DNA of 64,000 nt from Gracilaria domingensis (GCA_022539475.1 VCMS01000072.1:62001-126000), one strand, 5' to 3'. Shown: positions 10,759 through 22,732, counted from the first letter of the stretch. A program made the numbers and translations. Notes: a model not told the origin generated them from the letters alone.

Positions 10759-13700
10759 ATGGTCTACTACTGTACAAATATGAAGCGTGGGTGTCCGTTC
10801 GTTACTCGCCGAGGATTCTTATCTCTTCAACAGCATGTCAACCATTGCCCGTTTCGTCTGAAAGCCGCGCTGAAAGACGACAATAGGCGGCCCATTCGAA
10901 GAAGCAAGTTTGTCAAGCTTTCCACGCCCGCGACCGCATCTTCCGAAACGGTCACTGCCCCTTGTCGCCTTCCCGAGCCTCCGGTGTCCGAGGACATCAT
11001 TGACCCCACTCCATGCGCCACTCCCATTCTGGACACTTCGCATTGTGTTTCTCCTTCCCCGGGTCCGGCGGCATTAGAGCGAGAACACGGAAGCAGTTCA
11101 CGACCAGTGCCTTCTGAGGAGGCTCTTGGTGATTTGCATATGGATTATCTCACGGTTTGTCTAGCTTCAGTAGCTTCCAACCTTGGTCATCGTGAAGCAG
11201 ACGAGCTAATTGGGCTACTTCGGGACCCGCGATTCTGGCAAAAGCGATTCAACGAGACCATAACAAGTTTCAAGCGCTGTACAGAACTGAAGAACGCCAT
11301 TTTCGAACGATACGCCTCAAAAGACGGTTTCAATGGAAGAACTGTCTCGCCAGAAGGATGTAAGTTCAGCGCTACCCTCTACACGAGAGACCCCGTTCAG
11401 ACACATGTGGAACAGCTCCAGTTGGCTAACAACGAAAACAAATTCTTCCACCCTATACCTCAGACCCACTCCACGAAAATGTCTCACCCCATGTCCGGCT
11501 CTCTCGCAAGAGACGCCACCTCAAAACTTAAGGAAATGGTCATGGGCTCTTTGGATAGTAGAATAGTGTGGTACTCCCAAGAAATAAGTTACAGTGAATC
11601 TTTCGTAGGTCTTCTGCAGGTATACACCGATAAGTCTTCAACAACTCTAAAGCAAACATCGGTTACCGCCTATCCCCTTCACCTCATATTTCTCAACTTC
11701 TCCGACGAGCTACGCCGTAAGTGCATCCGTGATGACATCACAGTAGTGGCATACTTCCCTACCACACTGATTGAGGTTTCCGCATCTGAAGCAGACGCAA
11801 TGCCATTCGTTTCTAGCAAGTCTCTACGCGAGTCCAGGATGCAAATCCTTCAAGAATCTCTTCGTTAAGTCCTGGAGCCCATTCTAAATCTCACGCAGAA
11901 AGGTTTTCAGTTCATCGGTGAAGACAAACTAAGTCTAGTGTTCCATCCTCTGCTTGCAAGTTATTATGCGCATATTTCTGAGGCTAAGGACATTCTGTCC
12001 ATTCTTCATGGGACCAAAACGGAAAGCCCGTGTCATAGAGGCAAAGTCCCTCGCCCATCTTTATGCAGTCCTGTTCGCACCTCATTCAACGGACGTTCTC
12101 AAAAGCACACGAAAAGCATCTGAAAGACATACACAGCTATCTTACAACATGCACAAAGAGACGAGGCGGAAAGACGTCCACGTCGTGCGAGGGAGAGGAG
12201 ATCTCAGGCGGATACTCTGATGCGTTCAAATTCCATATCTCTCATTCCTTCGTTCCTCGAAACTTCCGTAAGCCTTGGAATGATCCCGGGATTGTCTCCA
12301 TACAGTCTGTTCTCATTCAAACCGCTACACAACTTGCATCTCGGCATCTTGAAGCTGATAAAAACGGCCACAATCGAGAGACTGCAGTCAGACACCCTGT
12401 GCACCACAATAGGAACATCTGCATCGCGTTCATTTCGAACGATACGCACCCAACTCCTCAACCATGCAAACGCAATTCTAGCTGCCATAGAACGCGATTC
12501 TCCTGCCAAAGGTTTACATATCGATTTCTCCACGCAGGAGAAAGGCAAATCTTTGAATGGTATCTTCACGAAAGACGGTCTCCGTGGAATGCTGGAGGCC
12601 AAAAACTACAAAGCACTTGACATGGTCTTTCCCTTCATAGGAGCATTCTTTGACATATGCTGTGGAGAACAGGACGTTGCCCCAATCACAACCGTTTTCT
12701 CTCAGTACTCGGACATGCTCTCGACCTTATTCAGGTACAATCGTGACCCGTATTGGACTGAAAGCTCTCTCCTGTGTCTTAGTTTGGAGATTGAAGCCCT
12801 CAAGCGTTCCGCAACAAAGACTCTGGCGGATTTTCATCCTTCCAGACTGGGAACTCTGAAGTTTCATCTTCTCGATCATCTCGTGGACGATATTCGCCGT
12901 CTGGGAAGTATCAAGTACTACGACGCAGGCATATACGAACATGCACACCTGCTATTTAAGAGACACTACAAAAAGACGTCCAGAAGAACAGCAACGGCTG
13001 TGGAGGAGACTATTCGCTCCATTGAGCACGGAAATGTTAGAAAGCAATGGAGTGGAAGTACTCTTTACCAGCGTAATCCAGGTTTACCAGGAACTTCCAC
13101 ACAGCTTCCTCGGTTTGCAATGAGAGGGCGTTCTTTCACATGACGAGCTCTTCAACATTGTGTTTCAAGTATGTCCTGTTCAAAAACATGGACTGCTGTT
13201 AGAGAGATGTTCTCAAGTACGGACACAAGGTCGATTCTTGATCAGATTGGTGAACAGGCCCTTCCTCCTTTCCTCAGTCTCGTGAAAGAAACACTGGATG
13301 AGCACTCTATTACATACTTCCCAGAAAAGACAAGGATAACTCTGGTGAATTCGGCCCTCGTGAAAGGCGGTTTCGTTCCGACTCTTGAACACTTCGATTC
13401 GTCTTCTAAGGCACTTAAGCTGGGAAGACCCAAATACCCCATCATCCAACGAGTCTTCGCCTTTCCAGCATTTGATCCCAGTAGAAAGCCAAAGTTTTCC
13501 ACTGCATTGGTAAGCGGAGAAGATTCAGAGACTTGGGTTGCCCAGGTGGTCGCTCTGATTCGAACATCTGTCCTTGATTCTGCACTCACCGCACCAGAGG
13601 TGGCATTCGTCCGGTATTTCGAGGTTTTACCCCCCGCAACAAACATCGACCAAATATTGAAATGCATATCTTTACGGTGGGCTACAAACGATGAAAAGAA

Positions 13701-13938
13701 CCACACTGTTCCGTTCCCTCGTCATGCCAAAGCGGAGACTATCGTAGAGTTAACTCCTTGGTACGGGATGGTTCCGGCGTCTGCACTACAGGGAACGGTC
13801 CATGTTGTTCGAGCAAACTACCCTGCTCCACCTTTTTGTCCTCCACTTCAATGGTTTCAACACCGATTCTACATCAATCGATTCTATCATGATTCAGATG
13901 AAGGACCAACTGAGCACGTTGGTCTTGTACAGCCTTAA
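10759..13938 (+). pseudogene. CACTA/Plavaka-like transposase, copy 1 (nonsense mutations)
   Basis: I start at ATG 10759, the first ATG in the long frame and conserved in copy 2. The N-terminus has a zinc-finger-like C5-C12-H26-C30 arrangement. Downstream come LQVYTDKS...TAYPLHLIF (the DDE-type core seen in TNP2/Plavaka proteins), FSDELRRKCIRDD, a Cys cluster ILHGTKT.SPCHR (one Cys replaced by Gly here) and PLHNLHLGI-type sequence. The C-terminus, AETIVELTPWYGMVP...HVVRANY...FYINRFY, is the usual tail of this superfamily. Compared with copy 2, codons at 11866 (CAA to TAA) and about 12122 (CGA to TGA) are C-to-T nonsense changes. A further in-frame TGA at 13141 is shared by both copies. Expected intact length is about 1,060 residues. 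Confidence 0.65.
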
Positions 13939-14519
13939 ACATTAAGGGCTCCATCCTCTACATGTTCACCTTGTGGTGCCTTTTCTTGTGCTCCTGTGAT
14001 ACTTCCGAAATCGTTCATGTCCATTTCCTTGAACTCCATATCCTCTTCCTCGCATTCACCAACGAAACAATCGCTAATAGACCCCAGTTTTCGGCTCACA
14101 CTGTCAATAAAAAATTGTTCTTTCACAGTGAGGTAAAGTCTTCCGTTCGACAGCATTCGATATCCAAATGTAGCCTCTCTCATGTCATTACCAAGAACCT
14201 TAGTCCAATCTTCCGTTGTCGTTCCATAATTATGAAACTCGCTGGAATTGGTCCTCAAGACATGTCGCCTGACATCCCCCAGAACATTCTTTAAAGACAG
14301 AGGTAGCAGTTGGGCAAACTTCTTTGTAAGCAGTTTCTGTCTCTGGCCATCCCTTGACACATCCGTACTTAGAAGGCTCACAACCGTCAACACCCAAGCG
14401 TCCAAACGTGCGAGCAACAGTATTGTGCCATCTAAAAAGATGCCCGTATCCTTGTGTTCCACATCATACCCAATAAACTCCTTCAGTACTTGTACCCCGA
14501 CATGGTTTCGGAAGAACAA
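13935..14519 (-). CDS. convergent second ORF of the CACTA-like element, unknown function
   Basis: An open frame of 194 codons runs towards the transposase and overlaps its stop by four bases (13935-13938), a tail-to-tail arrangement. The start is not an ATG (TTG at 14519); the frame stays open about ten codons further, to a stop, so a 5' exon may be missing. The protein has a hydrophobic-helical N-half (ILLLARLDAWVLTVVSLLS), a basic middle and a strongly acidic C-terminal segment (ECEEEDMEFKEMDMND). No family is recognised. Many CACTA-type elements carry a second protein that binds the ends; that role here is only a guess. Copy 2 is cut before this point, so there is no second sequence to compare. 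Confidence 0.45.
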   Translation of the reverse strand: MFFRNHVGVQVLKEFIGYDVEHKDTGIFLDGTILLLARLDAWVLTVVSLLSTDVSRDGQRQKLLTKKFAQLLPLSLKNVLGDVRRHVLRTNSSEFHNYGTTTEDWTKVLGNDMREATFGYRMLSNGRLYLTVKEQFFIDSVSRKLGSISDCFVGECEEEDMEFKEMDMNDFGSITGAQEKAPQGEHVEDGALNV

Positions 14520-16246
14520 GTGAAATGAAATTGACGTCTCTCATTATATTGCAAGGGCACTTTCGAGGAATTTAATGTTTTCAAAAATTCACATGCATGG
14601 AAATGTCCGTGAGCCAGAACCTTACTTACAACTCAATGACGTTGGTCATGTTTCACTTACTAAAGGACTACTCCTCTTGGTACATCTAATCAGAATTCTT
14701 TTATCGTTTGTTCAAAACGTTTTGCCTGGAAACGGTGGTATCTGACATTGTTATTCCGGCCCAGAAGTGAGAATCCTGTTTTCCGCAAGGAGCAGCCACA
14801 GATCTGGCCAAGATATCTCGGGATGAATACACGTGACACAACTGTAGAACGCACCGCAAGGGTTGATGTCGAAAGAAATTGGCTCAGTCCGTCGACTCTT
14901 CACTGCAGATGCTTCGAATACCGCTTCGGGTGGCCCCCGAAGTGCCTGTGGCACTCCACGTGCCCCTGAGTTCCACCTGGAGAACCCCGAGGTACTTTTG
15001 TGTCAGTATTCAAAACACACTAGGGCCACCGCGGCTTCTCTCACTGGAATATTGAAGCTTCAGTGAGTTGGCGTGGAGAAGGACCGTTTCGGCATGTCCC
15101 TGCTAGAACCAGAGAGATGTCTTCGAAAATTACGCTGAAGACGCTTCAAGAGACATGAAAACAGCTTGAGCCTCACAGACATTACAAGCTGAAAACCGAG
15201 GTTGAAGCTCGTGTTCTCGTAGAGTTGAGCGTTATCTTCGTGACTCCTTCCAGAGTTGTTGACCGAAATCATCACCTGGACAATCCGCGAGACAGCCGAG
15301 GCGATGAATACAACAATGGATACCGATCGAATTTGTCGAAGGTGATCAGAAAGAGCTCCCGGCAGTTTACATGGCAACGGCAACATTGCCAACCTTTTCC
15401 AACTCTCTACGTGATGGACCAAACTTAGCCACTGGCTCCTTAACCGCCGAGCCTAGCATTGATTCGCATTCTGAAGGTGGTCTGGAGAGTGCCTCTATTG
15501 CACGTGGGCTCCCAATGGTTTTGTATCGAGATGAACCGAACGGTGATTTAGACGACTCTTCTGAAGGCGAGAGAAGAGGCCACCGCAAGAAAGGCGGTAG
15601 CGCTGATGACTGCTCCTGTTCGGATCGCCCCCGAGCCAGGAAAAAGAACCTGTTGGTAGACAGAAACGACGCTCTTCCGATTCGGATACTAGGTCTTAAC
15701 GTTCGGATCGTTCTGATGCGTTTTCCAGAACTGACAGTGACGAAAACTTGCTTACTCCAATACCAGCCGTAATGGTGCGCCATATTGTGGGCAATATTTT
15801 AGCTCCGACTGTATCTCAGAATGTAAAATTTTGTCGTCCCAACGGATAACCACACGCGGATGCCTTCAGACCACTCGCTCGCTGGCGAGTTTGTCTCTCG
15901 TACGATTTTGATATCGTACACCGACAGGGCATAAAACACCAAGCTTTTAATGCGCTTTCATGTATCCATATGTACGGAGAACACCATACTCCTCTCGACG
16001 CGGAGTTACCTTGTATCCTGGCGACAGACGAGACCGAAGACGATGAATGTGTTGTTGCGGACGTCTTTGTCAACCGCAAAGTCAAGAAAGACGTCGCAAT
16101 TGACTGGAGCAACGAGACGTCCATGATCGGATGCCCTCAGGTTATGGCTATCGTGGATGAGGAAGCAGAAGTCCAACTGTTCCTCGGGAAGAGCTAGTCT
16201 GAGCTCAAGCTGAAGATGAGTACTGCAAGTCCTTACGGAAAGCTCA

Positions 16247-16700
16247 GAGAGGTGAATTGATGCGAGTTTGGATATCCATCAGATGGAAATTTGTGATATC
16301 TATGGGATATAATTCGGATCGTCTCTGCGCATCCAGGATATCCAAATGATGTGCTGATGTAGCACCTAGGATGTCCCTCTTTGATTTTCTTTAGAAGATC
16401 TTCCTTTGATGCACAAAACATGTTCCAAAGACACTCAAGTGACGCACGACAATATGTGCATTGGATGCCTCAGAATATGAGGCGCATCACCTGAACATCA
16501 CAAACTCCATTGGCAACATCTTCGTACATCACATAGGCATCGGGTGCTACTCGGTCGTTTACCTTTGATGCATCGTATGTAGATCATTTACGTGCATCAT
16601 ATGGACATCTCCAGGATATCAAATGAGCGCCTTTAGATCTCGTAATTCTAATACTGGTCATCTGAGGGATGGAAATTAGATATCATTTCACCTCTCTTAG
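16247..16700 (+). repeat. introner-like repeat, copy A
   Basis: Begins GAGAGGTGAATTGATG and ends TTTCACCTCTC-TTAG. The donor match GAG|GTGAAT has its GT at 16252-16253; the acceptor match is a pyrimidine tract ending TTAG at 16700. The interior is built from repeated GGATATCC-, GGATGC- and CATCAT-like words. The copy lies in the Ty3/gypsy fossil and has the same polarity as that fossil's reading direction. Confidence 0.8.
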
Positions 16701-17013
16701 AAGAAGTTGATACCAGCATTATTCTTTTTGACGTCAACAGCCGCAGGGGACTTTTCCGCAGCTCGTGGCTAGACGGGGCATTACAGAAGCTGGTGCTCGG
16801 TTCAGTTGTTACGCGCTTTTTCTACCTATCCCACTATCCACCTCTAGAGTGTCTAACGGATCAAACCCGCATGTACACTACTCTCCGAAGGGGCCTTTTA
16901 CTGGACACAGATGGCCAACGATGTGTATCAAACTGTGCAGAATTGTCGCTTGTGGGCTGCTGTCCGCACTGCGCAATACCGCCAACAAACGCCACTGAAG
17001 CTCTTCCTAGCAT

Positions 17014-17194
17014 CTTAGATGAAATACACGGGGTATGCACAGGGTATTTACGGTTTTATTTATAAATTTAAGCTCTCAAATTGACAGTCTACCTCGTGCG
17101 CTATCTGTGTACATCCCGATTTTGAACACTTAATTTTATAAATAAACCCGTGCACACCCCATATTCACCCCACGCCAAAATGATTCTACTAGAG
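17014..17194 (+). repeat. 181-base MITE with AGCAT target duplication
   Basis: Flanked by AGCAT at 17009-17013 and 17195-17199. The ends are imperfect inverted repeats (CTTAGATGAAAT.. and CTCTAGTAGAATCAT..), and the inner arms, GGTATGCACAGGGTATTTACGG and GTGTGCACGGGTTTATTTA-type, also fold back. A second copy in the opposite orientation lies at 63512-63688. Confidence 0.7.
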
Positions 17195-17360
17195 AGCATG
17201 GCGCTTTTTTGAGTTCGTGAATTTGAACATTGTCGGTCGTCTTCCGAAGTCCGTAAATGTGGCAGAATAAATCTTGGTAATCACAAACCGGTTTACAAAG
17301 CTCTGCAAAGCCATCCCTTTACGCTTTACCCCAACAGCACAGCAGTGGTCACCAAACCCG

Positions 17361-17810
17361 GAGAGGTAAAGTGATGCGTGTTGGATATCCATCTGATGAA
17401 AGTTCTGGTACATCTATGGGATATCACTTGGCCATCTTCTGCGCATCCAGGATATCCGAATGATGCGCTGCGGTAGCACCTAAGAAGTCCCTACTTGATG
17501 CCTATTAGATCTCTTTTTGACGCACAAAGCCTCTCTCAAATGTACGCAAATGATGGAGTAGAATATTTCCATTGGATGTACCGGAATTTAAGGCGCATCA
17601 TTTGGATATCACAAAATCTATTGGACATCTCTTCATGTATCACATGCGCCTCGGGTGCCTATCAGTCGTTTACCTCTGATGCATCATATGTAGATCATTT
17701 ACGTGCATCATATGGACATCTAAAGAAGATCAAATGGCCTTATTCAGATCTCGTACTTCTAATGCCGGTCATCTGAGGGACATCAATTGGACATGAACTT
17801 ACCTCTCTAG
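17361..17810 (+). repeat. introner-like repeat, copy B
   Basis: Begins GAGAGGTAAAGTGATGCG and ends CTTACCTCTC-TAG. The donor match GAG|GTAAAG has its GT at 17366-17367, and the acceptor TTACCTCTCTAG ends at 17810. It has the same polarity as copy A and lies in the same fossil retroelement. Confidence 0.8.
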
Positions 17811-18350
17811 GAAAACGTTTTTAGAAAGCTGGGTCTATCCGTACGGGATACTGAACTACTTACTTCCCGAAGACGGACCTCAGTTGGTCGCAAGTGTTTT
17901 CGAAGAGTTGTGCCCCTCGTTGGGGACGAAATACGTCACGAGGAACGACGTACGATCCTCAGACGAATGGACATGCGGAACGGCTCAATCGTGCTCTAGT
18001 CAAACGCTTGAGGCACTTCGTTGCATATCACCAGTCTAATTGGCATGCATACGTAAAACCACTTCCGTACGGATGCAATCAGCAATTTTACCGAAGCGCT
18101 GGCACCACATAATTAGACTGGGCGTTAATCCATATTCCGCCGAATGTTATTCTTGTTCAGCCCAACTCTGTAATGGTTCCAGCTACATCGAGGGAACCCA
18201 TGTGGTCCGAGATGAACCGGTACACTCTAGATTTTCTAAAGGCTACGCTTCAATCCGCGCGGAACCGTCTCACGAACTCATAACGTCGATAGAAAGGGGC
18301 CCCGACAAATCTGGACGGAGTAAAAAGAGGATGTTATCAATGTTTTGAGA

Positions 18351-18851
18351 GAGCCTCGTGGGAAACTGCTGATATTGGCCTAGTTGCCCTTTGTTGCGCT
18401 CTTTTTTACAGTACTGTACTAGTACGGATGCCTTCATCGCTAATGATCGGCAATCTATTGTTTTTCACGACGGATCCGGTGTACCCTGAACATCTTCCGT
18501 TCCCACCCCATCGTTCTTTTGTGACCTCGTCCCAGCGACGGGCTGTACATCAGAGGAATCTAGATTGATTTGCTCCCCAGTATCGTACTAGTGAAAAACA
18601 GGAACCAGTCCAGTTCTAACTGCATTCATGAGACTCGCGACCATCTAGATACACTATCCTGTATAGTGGGTACTCTTGCCAAAACGTGCTCTCAATGATG
18701 GTTAACTCGAATCAGCCATCGCGTGTACAGTTTCGGAACTCCCACGAGAGCTGAATGCTGCCTAAATGGCGCCAAACCATGAAGTGATACAGTTCTAAGC
18801 GGTAATCAGACTTCTAGTGGCGCTCCTCATGAGGCTCAGTATGGTTTCTGG
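18351..18851. other. no feature seen
   Basis: No open frame of note, repeat or recognised element. Confidence 0.4.
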
Positions 18852-19143
18852 TTAACTCGCATGTTGGTCTATCACGGAACCGTTTATCATGGAACCTCCA
18901 AACGTGACAACATGCTGCTCAAAAATGATATTGGCCAGGTCGCTCATCAACAGAAGAAAGTCAATCACGCCGGGCGAGTCTTCTCGCATCATATGCATTG
19001 CTCGGTGAGTATGTTCAAGCCAGCTTATCAAAGCTTCCAATACAGAGTATGGGGTTGGCTTTCTCTTCAAACGGAAAACTTGTTGAAGGGATTGGAGCGC
19101 TGCTTGTTTCTGTCCCTGGTCTTTGGTGCGAACAACAGGGGCT
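18852..19143 (-). CDS. coding fragment, unknown protein
   Basis: An open frame of about 97 codons with no ATG near its 5' end ends at TAA 18852. It reads as a helical protein (KQAALQSLQQVFRLKRK, then VLEALISWLEHTHRAMHM and FLLLMSDLANIIFEQ) and looks like a terminal exon. A second overlapping frame on the same strand (19015-19326) is less convincing. It is not recognised; it could be the last exon of a spliced gene that includes the pieces at 19.8-20.85 kb, or TE-derived. Confidence 0.35.
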
Positions 19144-19806
19144 TAAGGGCTTTTTTCCGTTTTCATAGCGTCTGGGATTGTTGCAAAACATTTTACTTCT
19201 TCCGCATCCATTCCATTGAAGTCGTTTCCCGCCTACTCTCCTCGACTTGTACGAAGCATGTAAGCTTGCGGATAGAAGTGAGCGCACCCCGGAAGAGACC
19301 ATGATGAGCGTGAACTGCGCACGCATACACGATTTCCGGAGAGATAAGGTTCACTTGCAATTCTATGCATAGAGAACAGGCCTCCGCTCGCAGATTGAAG
19401 CAAAAGTCGCCGGAATTAAACGATCAGTATGTCATGGAGGAGAAATATAACCATCTTTCGACGATCGCAGCGTCGAACTTTGCGTCCCGCAGAATATGAT
19501 GACATCTCATCTTCATGGTGAGGCACACAAATGCATATTTCGACTGAAAAATAAATCCCCAAACCTCCAAATTCTTTCTTCTCCGGCTTTCCTAGAAAAC
19601 CCACAAAGAGCTGCACTCTGGGATATTCCGTACAGGTGAAACTTTTCAGGCCTTCCGTGCCCGGCCTGAACGTATGCAATCAGAGAACAGACGGCCCTCT
19701 CAGAGTCCGCGGTCGGCATGATCCACCCAGCCAGCGGCCTTTCCCGAAGAACATCATTGGAGTAGCACACGAACACAGGACGCGTGCTAACTGAGAGATA
19801 TCGCGA

Positions 19807-20844
19807 TTAGTTGAAATCTTCTGAGTCGGGTGGCTGTTTGACGTTAAAGTTCTGCCGATCAGATAAATGGATATCAACGAACTTTACGTTGGGCCATCTG
19901 AACATTAATGGCTCGGCCTTAAACCTTAAGGGAGCCTCCATAGTGACCGTGTCTCCCCAGCACTGCCGATCTAACCAGTAGATCGTATCGTAGAGCGTCG
20001 AGAAAATCAAAAGTTCTAGTGGATTATCTTCCGGATGCCGAAGTGCAGAATCTACTAGCATTCGGAGGACCAATTCTCGTCTTCGGCCCTGATACTCGAA
20101 CTCCTGCACCCACCGGAGATATGGCATTTCGCAGTGTAGTACAGTATCGTCTTTCACGTTACTATTACCCCTGGGAAGATGTGTGCATCGGTGTTTCCAC
20201 GCCTCCTTCCTGTCACGTTTTGGATTCCTCCTTTTCTTTTCTTGCAAATGTCACCACTCGGGTACCCAGGCAAAACTTGTTAAAGAAATGTTAACAGAGT
20301 TACCAGTATATATGCATTGAAAAGTAATCATACAGTAAGTGAAGTATGATTGATGTCATTGAATAGTAGGCGAGGGTTTCCTTTAATGATGTTTCCATGA
20401 GTTTGATTTTCTGAGAAAACTCACTTCCAGGAAACCGCCTTCACATGATATTGAGAAGCGTCGATTTCATTTACGTCCTCATTATTACTCAATGAAAATG
20501 GGTTTTGCTAAGGGTATGGATGCAAGGCGTTCTCCATCCCAGAACTGACCGACAAATTCGTCGTATACAAATTGTTGTACGGAAAATGGTTTTGGCTGTT
20601 CTGATTCCCCTCTGTTACTTCGATTCATCTTCGGCGTCGAACATCGACATGATTTGTGATCAAACTGTGGCCCAGGGAGGGGGGTTGCAAACGTTCTAGG
20701 CAAGCTTGTCGTATTGCAGATCACACACGGCGTTTCGTGGCCAGTCCTAATCCAGGATTCAGATGCTTTTCGTCGGTATGCAACCGATAGTTCTTCAAAT
20801 ACAATAGCGTACCCCCAGACACCTGCTGAAAGCAAGTGGAGCAT
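19807..20844 (-). CDS. candidate spliced gene, unknown product
   Basis: Three coding-like pieces lie on one strand. (1) 20844 down to about 20515 starts at an ATG and contains a Cys pair (CVICNT) and HKSCRC. (2) 20507-20425 is bounded by CCCTTAG on its 5' side and GTGAGT on its 3' side, good acceptor and donor matches, and reads NPFSLSNNEDVNEID. (3) 20247-19807 ends in TAA, has a very basic start (EKKRRNPKRDRK), then LRWVQEFEYQGRRRELVLRML and DTIYWLDRQCWGD; TTCCCAG at about 20180 is an alternative acceptor. No family is recognised. The exon limits are my reading of splice consensus only. Confidence 0.35.
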
Positions 20845-20850
20845 CGTGGA

Positions 20851-22110
20851 CGACGCGCAATGTAGGAGTGTGGTCTGTAGTACAGTGAGGTCAGTATTTT
20901 GGTATAGGTGATCCGATCGGTATGGCAGGTAAGGAGGGGGGGTATTTCAGGGAAATTCAGGACACCCATGGTGTCCCACGTGTGTGAAGATGGCACGTCA
21001 TGTGGAATTGTAGCATAGAATACGACATGTGTCATAGTCGTAGATAGATGGCGCTCCCTCTACCTCTGGATATTTTCGCCACGTGGGCACATGCGAAACC
21101 GGAGTGCACGCGGTGAGTTGCAGCATCGCGCTGCTATTTATACACCTCTGCTTCTCCCATACTTTGGACTAGTAAAGGCTAAACACCAACGTTCCAAACT
21201 ATTAGTTAGCTAAAGTAGACCTACGATACTACACTGTGCGGCACAACGTTGTGTAGTTAACTACCAGTAGTTAACTACTAGGTTTACAAGCCATTCGGAC
21301 GCAATATAGGTATATCGACCGCGTCTGAAAAACACCAGTCTCCCTCGAACGGCCTAGTGCTGGCGGTCGTTGCCATGCGTCACATTCTAAAACCAAGCTG
21401 ATCACGGGACTACATGACCCGCCTACGAACTTATGCGGATCGCGCCTCGAAGACTCTTGCGCCTGACGGTGCTATCTCAGACATATACTCTCCGAAACTT
21501 CATTTCAACTTTGATCCACGCACTGTCGAATTCCCTCGCAACTCCGGACTCGGTTTTGATTCGAGTCGGGGTCAACAGCGCATTTGCATTTTTGGCTAAC
21601 TGGGATGTACCGCCCTTCCTCACGAGTGGCCAAAGGACTCACATTGTTCCCATCAATAGAGAAACTTAAGGACCAGCAAACTCAAGTTTCAAGCTTCTTC
21701 AATGAATCACAGCATTTCTTCATGGAAGATGCTCCCACGGGCGAATCAAACTTTTGAAGCTACAGCAGATAGAACGAGTGCCCGTACAATACGTCGCAAG
21801 TAACTTCTGGCTCAACAAGAAGAGCAAGTGATGTAGGTGCAGGACATGCTCATCTTGCCGCAGTTCTTAGGGTACCTTCTTGAGATGCCTATGATTGCCG
21901 TTGATGGAGGTGTAGTCTTGATTCAAACTGCGGAATAGTTGTCCTGAACAATACCAAACCAGACTCTGTGTGTATCTGCAATCAAAACGCTAGATGGCCC
22001 TATATGGAAGCTACGGGAAACGAAAGACGTAGGACTTCATTGTTACGGCAACCATGGGGAGATCATTCCGAAAGCATTACTGATACCTTTGTCTGTATCC
22101 GATTCCGAAG
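20851..22110. other. no gene recognised
   Basis: Short open frames only. Around 21255-21285 there is a local repeat of GTAGTTAACTAC-type palindromic words. No recognised element. Confidence 0.35.
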
Positions 22111-22114
22111 AGGT

Positions 22115-22300
22115 CGACTTTCTCAGTCCAAATTATCTGTCATTAGCTCTGTCAATCTGTTTTCTAGAAGTAGCGATATTTTCGTTGTATTGCAATATCT
22201 TTCCAATGCCAAGTTCCAGGCAAATTTTTGTGCTTGCTATATCTCAATATAAATGAAATGAAATGCCATTTTAATCAATTGACAGAGAACCTAGAAGCGA
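22115..22300 (+). repeat. degenerate MITE of the CAGGCGGA family
   Basis: Shares the family core with the copies at 34.6, 36.5 and 38.1 kb: CTGTCATTAGC, GCGATATTTT, TATCTCAATA and TCAATTGACAGAGAACCTA, in the same order. Its ends are decayed. Confidence 0.55.
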
Positions 22301-22606
22301 CAGTGGCGACAGAGATAGCGGCAATGAAACGCGATGGAGACAGTAGCGACGAAGACGGCCATATCAATGAGAGAAAGGACACCGAAGAAGAAGTCCACTA
22401 CGATAGCAACAGCGAAAGCGACCGCTACATCGATGGCGGTGGCAGAAATAATGATGGCAAAATTGCCCCCGAAGACAACGACGGCGAACGCGACGCGAGA
22501 GCATCAGCGAAAGCGGAGGAGATCGGGAAGTATATTGCGGGAGACTGCGAAAGGGAGATGATAGCGGTAGCATCGGTGATGGAGACGGCAGTGCGTGTTC
22601 TAAGCT
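22289..22606 (+). repeat. low-complexity purine/GCGACAG-rich tract
   Basis: Imperfect iterations of GCGACAG/GGCGAC keep a frame open on the plus strand that encodes Asp/Glu/Ser/Asn-rich sequence. The composition alone explains the open frame. Confidence 0.45.
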
Positions 22607-22732
22607 AAGTTGAGCAACAGCGCACGGTGATCTTTCAGTTTGTCGCCTGCTTTGATGAACACGACTAAACACCACGCTTGCCTACACGAACTGCAAGAGC
22701 TCTGTTTTAATGGGTGGGGTGGACAACGTGAA

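Larger units (their letters stand above)
9020..14519 (+). mobile_element. CACTA/Plavaka-like DNA transposon, copy 1
   Basis: The segment matches 23122-28121 closely, with best identity in the 3' half of the transposase. The left edge is placed where the two loci stop aligning cleanly (GTCTGTCTCTT-T/G-CAGATGC). The right edge is unknown, because copy 2 ends early; I include the convergent ORF. Just inside the left edge GGGTC(G)TCCAG-type words occur three times within about 110 bases, like the subterminal transposase-binding words of CACTA elements. I could not identify CACTA termini or a target duplication. The transposase frame carries nonsense changes, so this copy is dead. Confidence 0.6.
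14863..18350 (+). mobile_element. Ty3/gypsy retroelement fossil, heavily decayed
   Basis: Gag-like sequence (about 14863-15780, including an acidic Ser/Arg-rich linker resembling the other gag copies) is followed by RNase H C-terminal sequence (FDIVHRQGIKHQA, about 15880-15950), the integrase zinc-binding region (about 16790-16980) and integrase-core sequence near 17850-18110 (QTNGHAERLNRALVKRLRHFV). It is broken in many places, on the order of a dozen or more, and carries three insertions: intron-like repeats at 16247 and 17361 and a 181-base MITE at 17014. No long terminal repeats were found. It is much older than the element at 51.5 kb and from a different lineage. Confidence 0.75.

Noticed and set aside
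17014-17194. Second introner family
   Set aside because: The AGCAT duplication sets the edges outside the GT and AG words, so removal as a GT-AG intron would not restore the target; kept as a MITE.
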